Shown: positions 55,938 to 64,000 of the stretch, one piece after another | How positions within the stretch are numbered: the stretch's first letter is position 1 | How the letters are laid out: each line of letters starts with the position of its first letter | Source of the DNA: Pseudomonas sp. AN-1 | GTDB lineage: Bacteria; Pseudomonadota; Gammaproteobacteria; Pseudomonadales; Pseudomonadaceae | Length of the DNA: 64,000 bases | NCBI RefSeq assembly: GCF_034057115.1 | Contig: NZ_CP139195.1 | Location: forward strand, 2,108,001-2,172,000 | Direction of reading: 5' to 3' | Position numbers and translations under genes: made by a program | The notes under the pieces: generated by a model | The model's input: only the letters and a program-made list of their open reading frames with translations | Database searches by the model: none | Told to the model about the DNA's origin: nothing

Positions 55938-57173
55938 TCAGCTCCCGCCCTTCCCCGCCAGCCACTGCGCCAGGCTGTCGCCGAACCGTTCCGCGCGCGC
56001 CTGCTCCAGGGCCTGCAGGGCCTCGCGCAGGCGCGGATACCAGGGTGCCGGCAGCGTCTGCGGCAGACGCTCCGGCAGGCCGGACAGCGCCGGCAGCGGC
56101 CAGGGACTGCGCCCCAGCAGCTCGGCCAGCGACAGCCGCGACAGGTCGCGGCACAGCACCCAGTCGCCGCCGCCGGTGGTGCTGACCAGGCGCTCCCCCT
56201 CAAGGAAGTCGATCAGCGCCAACCACTCCTCGTCGTCCACCCCCCAGCCCCGCTGCGCCAGCGCCTCGCGGGAAAGGGCGCGACCGCTCTGCTGGGCCTC
56301 GTGGAACTGCGCCAGCACGCCGAGCAGGTTGAGCAGCGCCGGGCGTGCGCGTCCCTCCCAACTGTCCGGCGAGCCGAGATGGCAGACCAGCTCGGCACCG
56401 GCCAGCACGATCAGCCAGCCCAGGTAGATCCACAGCAGGAACAGCGGCACAGCGGCGAAGGCGCCGTAGATCAGCTGGTAACCGGGGAACAGACTGACGT
56501 AGAGGGCGAAAAGCGCCTTGGCCGCCTCGAACAGCAGGGCGGTGAACACGCCGCCGACCAGCGCGTGGCGCAGGCGCACCCGGGTGTTGGGCACGGCCAC
56601 GTAGAGCAGGGTGAAGGCGGCGATGCCGCTCAGCAGCGGAGTGAGGCCGAGCAGGGTCGCCGCGCCGGGCAACGCCTCGGGGCCGGAGAGGAACTTCAGC
56701 GAGGTGACATAGGTGCTGGCGGCGAAACCGGCGCCGAGCAGCAGCGGGCCGAGACTGAGGATCGCCCAGTACAGCAGGAAACTCGACAGGCCGCGACGTG
56801 CCCGACGCACCCGCCAGATCTGGTTGAAGGCGCCCTCGATGGTGCTCAGGGTCAGCAGCGCGGTCGCTCCCAGCAGCGCCACGCCGATCCAGGTCAGCTC
56901 GCGCGCCTGGCTGCTGAAGCCGCGCAGGTACTGCTGCACCTGCTCGCCCGCCGAGGGCACGAAGTTGTGGAAGATGAACGCCTGGATCGGCTCGCCGAGA
57001 TCGCGGAAGGCCGGCACGGCGGCGAGCATGACGAAGGTCACGGTCATCATCGGCACCACAGCGAACAGGGTGGTGTAGGTCAGGGCCGCGGCGCTCTGCG
57101 GCACGCGGTCGGCGAAGAAGCGGCGCACCAGCCGCTCGGCGAAGCGCCAGGCCTGCTGCAGGTGAGGATGCAT
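55938..57173 (-). CDS. YihY/BrkB-family inner-membrane protein
   Basis: Membrane protein of 411 residues with six predicted transmembrane helices (within about 30-275) and a cytoplasmic C-terminal tail of about 130 residues, roughly 278-411. YihY proteins were once called ribonuclease BN; their transport or other role is unsettled. The ATG at 57173 is favoured because AAAGGAG lies five bases upstream; an in-frame GTG two codons earlier touches it. Segments [20 protein letters not shown] and [20 protein letters not shown] are diagnostic. Confidence 0.88.
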   Translation of the reverse strand: MHPHLQQAWRFAERLVRRFFADRVPQSAAALTYTTLFAVVPMMTVTFVMLAAVPAFRDLGEPIQAFIFHNFVPSAGEQVQQYLRGFSSQARELTWIGVALLGATALLTLSTIEGAFNQIWRVRRARRGLSSFLLYWAILSLGPLLLGAGFAASTYVTSLKFLSGPEALPGAATLLGLTPLLSGIAAFTLLYVAVPNTRVRLRHALVGGVFTALLFEAAKALFALYVSLFPGYQLIYGAFAAVPLFLLWIYLGWLIVLAGAELVCHLGSPDSWEGRARPALLNLLGVLAQFHEAQQSGRALSREALAQRGWGVDDEEWLALIDFLEGERLVSTTGGGDWVLCRDLSRLSLAELLGRSPWPLPALSGLPERLPQTLPAPWYPRLREALQALEQARAERFGDSLAQWLAGKGGS

Positions 57174-57245
57174 CGACACTCCTTTGTAGGCGGCATCGTC
57201 CCGTCTCGCTCGGGAAGGTTCAGGGCCGGGGGTCGGCCCGGTTAG

Positions 57246-58226
<981 letters not shown>

Positions 58227-58227
58227 G

Positions 58228-58635
58228 ATGGCGCGCAAGAACAAACCGTTGCCGGCGCTGGAATGGCTGGAGCCGCGCCGCCGCCTGGCGCGCTGGGCCA
58301 GCCTGGCCACCTTCCTCGCCCTGATCGCGCTGCTCGGCGTCTGGTACCTGCTGGTCGTCGACCTGCACGGCGCACGCCCCTGGGTGATCCTCGGCGTGCA
58401 CCTGCTGCCGCTGGCGATCCTCGCCCCCGGCATCCTGCTCGGCAACGTGCGCGTGCACGCCTGGGCCTGCTACGTGGTCAACCTGTACTTCATCCAGGGA
58501 GTGGTCACCGCCTTCGAGCCGGGCCGCCTGGTCTACGGCAGCCTGGAGGCGGCGCTCAGCGTGCTGCTGTTCTGCAGCGCCACCCTGTACACGCGCTGGA
58601 GCTTCCAGTACCAGCGCAAGCTGGCCGGGGAATGA
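58228..58635 (+). CDS. DUF2069 membrane protein
   Basis: Inner-membrane protein of 135 residues with four transmembrane helices (about 24-43, 52-72, 77-96 and 107-125) and the DUF2069 signature. Function unknown. It lies one base after wrbA, making a three-gene unit arsC-wrbA-DUF2069. Confidence 0.85.
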   Translation: MARKNKPLPALEWLEPRRRLARWASLATFLALIALLGVWYLLVVDLHGARPWVILGVHLLPLAILAPGILLGNVRVHAWACYVVNLYFIQGVVTAFEPGRLVYGSLEAALSVLLFCSATLYTRWSFQYQRKLAGE

Positions 58636-58644
58636 TGCGGGGAT

Positions 58645-58688
58645 GCGCAGGGTGGGTCAGCCGCACCGCGGCGTAACCCACCCTACGC
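58645..58688. repeat. REP-like palindrome with GGGTGGGT arms
   Basis: AGGGTGGGT (58649-58657) pairs with ACCCACCCT (58676-58684), extended by GCG/CGC, and the loop holds CCGC-ACC-GCGG. The sequence type CGTAACCCACCCTACG occurs as a dispersed repeat in several pseudomonads. It lies between convergent DUF2069 and hda genes. Confidence 0.7.
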
Positions 58689-58693
58689 CAGCC

Positions 58694-59398
58694 TCACCAG
58701 CCGAGGGTTTCCTTGAGGAAGGGGATGGTCAGCTTGCGCTGCGCCTGCAGCGAGGCGTGGTCGAGCTGCTCGAGCAGGTCGAACAGCGAGTTCATGCTGC
58801 GCGAGCCGCGGGTGAGGATGAAGCGGCCGACCTCATCGGTCAGGTGCAGGCCGCGGCGCGAGGCGCGCAGCTGCAGGGCGCGCAGCTTGTCCTCGTCGGA
58901 CAGGCCATGCAGCTGGAACACCAGCGCCAGGGTCAGCCGCGACTTGAGGTCGGGCAGCTTGATCGGCACCTCGCGCGGCGGCGCCGAGGCCGACAGCAGC
59001 AGGCGCCGGCCGGCGTCGCGCAGGCGGTTGAACAGGTGGAACAGCGCCTCTTCCCAGGTCGGGTGGCCGGCCACCAGGTCGACCTCGTCGATGCACACCA
59101 GGTCGCACTGCTCGAGGTTGTCGAGCAGCTGTGGACCGTACATGGCCACCGTATCCAGCGGCAGGTACACCGCGCGGCCGCCGAACTGCTCCATGCGCAG
59201 GCAGGCGGCCTGCAGCAGGTGGCTGCGCCCGACGCCCTCGGCACCCCACAGGTAGATCAGGTTTTCCGCCCAGCCGACATCGGTCTCGCACATGCGCTCG
59301 ACGTACCCCAGTGCGGCCGCGTTGGCCCCGGGATAGTAGTTGGCGAAGGTGGCGTCATCGCGCAGACGCACACCCAGAGGCAGCTGGATGGGTTTCAT
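58694..59398 (-). CDS. hda: DnaA regulatory inactivator Hda
   Basis: AAA+ protein of 234 residues that works with the sliding clamp to hydrolyse DnaA-bound ATP. The P-loop GAEGVGRSHLL uses Arg-Ser in place of Lys-Ser/Thr, as in E. coli Hda. A clamp-binding motif near the N-terminus (IQLPLGVRL) is present. The start overlaps the AI-2E stop by four bases (ATGA). Confidence 0.94.
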   Translation of the reverse strand: MKPIQLPLGVRLRDDATFANYYPGANAAALGYVERMCETDVGWAENLIYLWGAEGVGRSHLLQAACLRMEQFGGRAVYLPLDTVAMYGPQLLDNLEQCDLVCIDEVDLVAGHPTWEEALFHLFNRLRDAGRRLLLSASAPPREVPIKLPDLKSRLTLALVFQLHGLSDEDKLRALQLRASRRGLHLTDEVGRFILTRGSRSMNSLFDLLEQLDHASLQAQRKLTIPFLKETLGW

Positions 59399-60489
59399 GG
59401 GGACTCCGACGGCTCCTGCGAGCCATCGCCTGACTCTCCGTAAAGTGCTGACAGTTTATAGAAGTCGTGCACATGGCGCAGCAGCACCATGATCACCGCC
59501 GCCACCGGCAGCGCCAGCAGCACGCCGGTGAAGCCGAACAACTGGCCGCCGGCGAGCACGGCGAAGATCACCGCCACCGGGTGCAGGCCGATGCGGTCGC
59601 CGACCAGCATCGGGGTCAGCCACATGCCCTCGAGCAGCTGGCCGACGGTGAACACCACCAGCACGCCGAGCAGCGGATACCAGTCGAGGCCGAACTGGAA
59701 CAGCGCCGCCACCAGCGCCGCGGCGATGCCGACCACGAAGCCCATGTACGGCACCAGGCTGGCCAGGCCGGCGAGCACGCCGATCAGCAGGCCCAGCTCG
59801 AGGCCGAGCAGCATCAGCCCCGCCGCGTAGACCAGCGCCAGCGCCAGCATCACCAGCAGCTGGCCGCGCAGGAAGGCGCCGAGCACCTCGTGGCATTCGC
59901 CGGCCAGGCGCACCACCAGGCCCTCGCGGCGGCGCGGCAGCAGGTTGCGCAGGTGGGCCAGCATCAGGTCCCAGTCGCGCAGCAGGTAGAAGCTCACCAC
60001 CGGGATCAGCAGCAGGTTGCCGAGCCAGGCCAGCAGCGCCAGGCTCGACGAGGTGACCTGGCTCAGCAGCAGGCCGGCGAAGTCGGTGGCCTGGCCTAGG
60101 TGTTCGGTGAACAGGGCCTTGAGGCGGTCCAGGCGCCAGAAGTCGGCGCGCAGGCCGAACTGCTGCTGCCCCCACGGCAGCGCGGTGCCCTGCAGCCAGT
60201 CGAGCATCAGCGGCGCCAGCTCGTAGAGGCGCAGCAGCTGGCGGCCGAGCAGCGGCACCAGCACCAGCAGCATGGCCAGCAGGATCAGGCTGAACAGGGT
60301 GAACACCGCCACCACGCCCCAGGTGCGCGACAGGCCGCGCGCCTCGAGGCGGTCGACCAGCGGGTCGCCCAGGTAGGCCAGCAGGGTGCCGACCAGGAAG
60401 GGCATCAGCACCGGCTGCAGCTGGTGGATCAGCCAGCCGAGCAGGACCAGGGCCGCCAGCCCCAGCCAACTGCGCGAATTGCTCAACAT
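59395..60489 (-). CDS. AI-2E-family transporter
   Basis: Membrane protein of 364 residues with about eight transmembrane helices, including an early pair (about 8-45), a long periplasmic or cytoplasmic insert and a C-terminal cluster (LIGVLAGLASLVPYMGFVVG). Family members were proposed to export AI-2 or act as ion antiporters; the function is unknown here. It is coupled to hda. Confidence 0.88.
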   Translation of the reverse strand: MLSNSRSWLGLAALVLLGWLIHQLQPVLMPFLVGTLLAYLGDPLVDRLEARGLSRTWGVVAVFTLFSLILLAMLLVLVPLLGRQLLRLYELAPLMLDWLQGTALPWGQQQFGLRADFWRLDRLKALFTEHLGQATDFAGLLLSQVTSSSLALLAWLGNLLLIPVVSFYLLRDWDLMLAHLRNLLPRRREGLVVRLAGECHEVLGAFLRGQLLVMLALALVYAAGLMLLGLELGLLIGVLAGLASLVPYMGFVVGIAAALVAALFQFGLDWYPLLGVLVVFTVGQLLEGMWLTPMLVGDRIGLHPVAVIFAVLAGGQLFGFTGVLLALPVAAVIMVLLRHVHDFYKLSALYGESGDGSQEPSESP

Positions 60490-60527
60490 GGGCGCACTCC
60501 TTGCCAGCCCCGGAGGAAGACGTCGCC

Positions 60528-61571
60528 TTACCAGGCGAAGCGCAGGCGATCGGCCGACGGCCCCGGCACCTGCAGCGGCAGCTGCTGGGGCGGCTGCGGC
60601 GCGGCCTGGGCGTCGACGGCCTGCGCCGGCACCTCGTGCAGGCGACCGAGCTGCAGCTGGGCGCGCAGTTGCTCGGGGCTGGCCTTGACCTGATAGACCA
60701 GGCTGCTGCCGACCACCGCCTGCAGGCGCGGCGCGAAGGGTTCGAGCAGGCGCTGCAGGGCGACATAGCGGCCGAGGTCGCTGCCCTGCACCTCGAGGGT
60801 CAGGCTCTGTGCCGCGGCGCTGGCGGCGAAACGGCCGGCCAGTTGCTCGCCGACCTCCAGCAGCACGGCGTCGGCCAGGGCGGCCTGGCTGGCGGCGCTG
60901 CTGGAGCCTGCGGCGCGCTTGTCGCCCATCCACAGCTGCCAGTCGGCCTGCCAGCTGTCAGCGGCGCCCTTGGCCACCACCGCGAGCAGGGCGTCGGCGG
61001 CGTAGCGCGCCGAGGCGCCCTGCAGGGCCTGGCCGTCGCTGCCGCGCAGGGTCTGCGCATTGGCCAGCAGCTGCTCGTCGAGATCGCCCAGCGGCAGGCT
61101 CAGCGGCACACCGCGATTGCGCGCGGCATCGCGCAGGGCGGCCGCGCCCTCCTGGTCCCCGGCCAGCAGGCTGCTGCCGGTCTCGCCCTCGTTCAGCCAC
61201 CAGGCCAGCACGCTGGCGCGCTCGGCGTTCAGCAGGCTCAGACCGGCCTCGCGCAGGGCGCGCTGGGTGAGTACCGGATCGAACACCACCGACAGGGTCA
61301 CCGGCGTGCCGGACTCGTAGACGTACTGCTGCACCAGCTGCTGCGGATCGGCCAGCAGCGGCTGCAGGCGGCTGTCCTGGGCCGACTCGCGCTTACCGGT
61401 CAGGCGCACCACCAGGGTCTGCAGCGCGCGGCTCATCGCCGCGGCACGCTCGGCCGGGTCCTGCGAGGCCACCGGTTCGTGCACCTCGTACAATCCCTCG
61501 ACCTGCGCGGCGGTGGCCGACAGGGTGGCGAACAACAGGCAGCAGGCGAACCAGCGGGCGATCAGGCGCAT
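60528..61571 (-). CDS. DUF2066 exported protein
   Basis: Protein of 347 residues with an N-terminal signal peptide (1-22, SATA) and a DUF2066 domain. Segments SRALQTLVVRLTGKRESA and QQLVQQYVYES are well preserved. Function unknown. It is divergent from purM and lies 38 bases upstream of the AI-2E gene, probably in one transcript with it. Confidence 0.85.
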   Translation of the reverse strand: MRLIARWFACCLLFATLSATAAQVEGLYEVHEPVASQDPAERAAAMSRALQTLVVRLTGKRESAQDSRLQPLLADPQQLVQQYVYESGTPVTLSVVFDPVLTQRALREAGLSLLNAERASVLAWWLNEGETGSSLLAGDQEGAAALRDAARNRGVPLSLPLGDLDEQLLANAQTLRGSDGQALQGASARYAADALLAVVAKGAADSWQADWQLWMGDKRAAGSSSAASQAALADAVLLEVGEQLAGRFAASAAAQSLTLEVQGSDLGRYVALQRLLEPFAPRLQAVVGSSLVYQVKASPEQLRAQLQLGRLHEVPAQAVDAQAAPQPPQQLPLQVPGPSADRLRFAW

Positions 61572-61687
61572 GGGGCATCTCGACAGGGCAACGGACGCGC
61601 CAGATGCGCGCCAGACAAGGCCTATACCTTAAACAGCCGCCCGGACGGCGGCAACCGCCCGTGATGGCCGCTCCCGGGCAAGGATGC

Positions 61688-61693
61688 TAGAAT
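61688..61693 (+). promoter_or_regulatory. -10 element of purM
   Basis: TAGAAT preceded by GC and followed by a GC-rich discriminator lies 39 bases before the purM ATG. The -35 position is poor. The same GC/GG-TAGAAT-GC-rich pattern occurs before mnmC and arsC. Confidence 0.4.
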
Positions 61694-61731
61694 CGCGCGC
61701 TTTCCCGCACTTCCCGCAAAGGCCCGCATTC

Positions 61732-62789
<1,058 letters not shown>

Positions 62790-62790
<1 letters not shown>

Positions 62791-63455
62791 TGGGCAACAC
62801 CTGCAACGTGGTGGTGCTGATCTCCGGCTCCGGCAGCAACCTGCAGGCGCTGATCGACGGCATCGCCGAAGGCGGCATCCCGGCCCGCATCGGTGCGGTG
62901 ATCTCCAACCGCGCCGATGCCTACGGCCTGGTCCGCGCGCAGAACGCCGGGATCGCCACCGCCGTGCTGGACCACAAGGCGTTCGAAGGCCGCGAGGCCT
63001 TCGATGCCGCACTGATCGAGGCCATCGACGCCCACCAGCCCGACCTGGTGGTGCTGGCCGGCTTCATGCGCATCCTTTCCCCGGGCTTCGTGCGCCACTA
63101 TGCCGGCCGCCTGCTCAACATCCATCCCTCGCTGCTGCCCAGGTACAAGGGCCTGCACACCCACCAGCGCGCGCTGGAGGCCGGGGATGCCGAGCATGGC
63201 TGCAGCGTGCACTTCGTCACCGAGGAACTCGACGGCGGACCGCTGGTCGTACAGGCCGTGGTGCCGGTGCAGGCAGGCGATAGCCCCGAGCGGCTGGCCA
63301 AGCGCGTGCAGATCGGCGAGCATCACATCTATCCGCTGGCCGTGCGCTGGTTCGCCGAGGGGCGCCTGCGTCTCGGCCACCAGGGCGCCGAACTGGACGG
63401 CACCCCCCTGCCGGCCAGCGGCCAGCAGATACGCGACTTGCCGCTGCCGCACTGA
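62790..63455 (+). CDS. purN: Phosphoribosylglycinamide formyltransferase
   Basis: GAR transformylase of 221 residues using 10-formyl-THF. The N-terminal LISGSGSNLQALID, catalytic LLNIHPSLLPRYKGL (Asn-His) and HFVTEELDGGP with its Asp are present. Translation is coupled to purM by a one-base overlap. The pair is adjacent as in most gammaproteobacteria. Confidence 0.97.
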
Positions 63456-63491
63456 GGCAGCGGGCAAGCATCCGCCATCAAGGAGATCGTC

Positions 63492-64000
63492 ATGCGCCGC
63501 GCGCTCACGCTTGCCCTGGCCCTCTGCGGCCTGCCCACCGCCGCCCTGGCCCTGGAACCCTTCAGCGCCCAGTACACCGCCGACTGGCAACAGGTGCCGG
63601 TCAGCGGCAGCGCCGAGCGCCACCTGGCGAAGGCCGCCGACGGCAGCTGGACCCTGCAGTTCAAGGCCTCGATGCTGGTGGCCGGACTGAGCGAGGAAAG
63701 CCGCTTCCGCTACGACAAGCAGCGCTTCGTGCCGCTCAGCTACCGTTTCGAACGCAGCGGCCTGGGCAAGAGCAAGAGCATCGCCCACGACTTCGACTGG
63801 CAGGCCAAGATGGTCACCGGCCACGACCGCGATCATCCGGTGAAACTGGTACTCAAGAGCGGCCTGCTCGACAAGTCCACCTACCAGCTGGCCCTGCAGG
63901 AAGACGTCGCCGCCGGCAAGAAGAGCATGAGCTACCAGGTGCTCGACGGCGACGAGATCGAGACCTACGACTTCCGCGTGCTCGGCGAGGAGCAGGTGCA
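63492..64000 (+). CDS. DUF3108 exported protein, N-terminal part (cut by window edge)
   Basis: Exported protein, at least 169 residues seen, with a signal peptide (1-20, ending ALA) and a DUF3108 beta-rich domain: FSAQYTADWQQVPVSGSAER, then SRFRYDKQRFVPLSYRF. Function unknown. AAGGAG precedes the ATG by seven bases. It follows purN with 36 bases between and may be in the same transcript. Confidence 0.82.
   Translation, partial: MRRALTLALALCGLPTAALALEPFSAQYTADWQQVPVSGSAERHLAKAADGSWTLQFKASMLVAGLSEESRFRYDKQRFVPLSYRFERSGLGKSKSIAHDFDWQAKMVTGHDRDHPVKLVLKSGLLDKSTYQLALQEDVAAGKKSMSYQVLDGDEIETYDFRVLGEEQV

Overview
The window is about 68-70% GC and reads as the chromosome of a pseudomonad in the broad sense (Pseudomonas or Azotobacter-like Gammaproteobacteria). 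The evidence is an AraC-type ArgR beside aruC, a Pal (OprL) nearly identical to the P. aeruginosa form as I remember it, an OprD-family porin, a two-domain PAP polyphosphate kinase, and the block purN-purM-hda-arsC-proS-oprD-slyX-aspS-ruvCAB-tolQRAB-pal-queEC-tRNA-Lys-nadA-bcp-dapA-purC. The gene content is mostly core; I see no prophage, insertion sequence or CRISPR array.

Layout. 1-4 kb: 3'-truncated aruC, argR and malate:quinone oxidoreductase. 4-11.7 kb: ABM-domain protein, ABC exporter with a DsbA-like protein, BolA-like protein, fumC, EamA transporter, a small DUF6316-type protein and PAP. 11.8-21 kb: mnmC, a haem-binding DUF3365 protein overlapping a CsoR-family regulator, YheU-like protein, the yjcH-actP acetate operon, a DUF2061 protein, a GH17 membrane enzyme and a polyamine-type binding protein. 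21-28.5 kb: tRNA-Ser, an unusual long-form purC, a shortened bamC, dapA, GcvR-like protein, bcp, TusA-like protein, BepA-like protease, nadA and two tRNA-Lys genes. 28.5-42.4 kb: queC, queE, the complete ybgC-tolQRAB-pal-cpoB envelope operon, ruvCAB, yebC, aspS, a membrane-anchored cold-shock protein, slyX and a HIT protein. 42.4-49 kb: an OmpR-type two-component system and a tightly overlapping four-gene operon plus a TPR gene. 49-64 kb: OprD-family porin, proS, lipoprotein, PAS-GAF-GGDEF protein, TlpA-like lipoprotein, YihY-type protein, arsC-wrbA-DUF2069, AI-2E transporter-hda, DUF2066 protein and purM-purN-DUF3108.

The most interesting region is 44.6-49.1 kb. Four overlapping genes encode a thermostable-hemolysin/GNAT-like protein, an adenylate-forming ligase with a non-canonical C-terminal lysine region, a TenA-like protein that keeps a full haem-oxygenase-like diiron oxidase (HDO) ligand set (E80, H83, E137, H168, D172, H175), and an SDR reductase. 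A TPR protein and a two-component system follow on the same strand. A direct repeat CTTAAC-N5-CTTAAG, resembling a PmrA/QseB box, lies just upstream of the first gene. I read this as a candidate small-molecule (acid-activating, oxidative) pathway with a linked sensor; its product is unknown.

Other points for follow-up are a BamC that seems to lack one of its two helix-grip domains, a purC that looks like a non-orthologous replacement, a CsoR-family regulator with altered ligand residues, and candidate operators upstream of aruC, argR, mqo, yjcH-actP and the DUF2061 gene. All identifications come from reading the sequence and remembered family knowledge; no database search was run.
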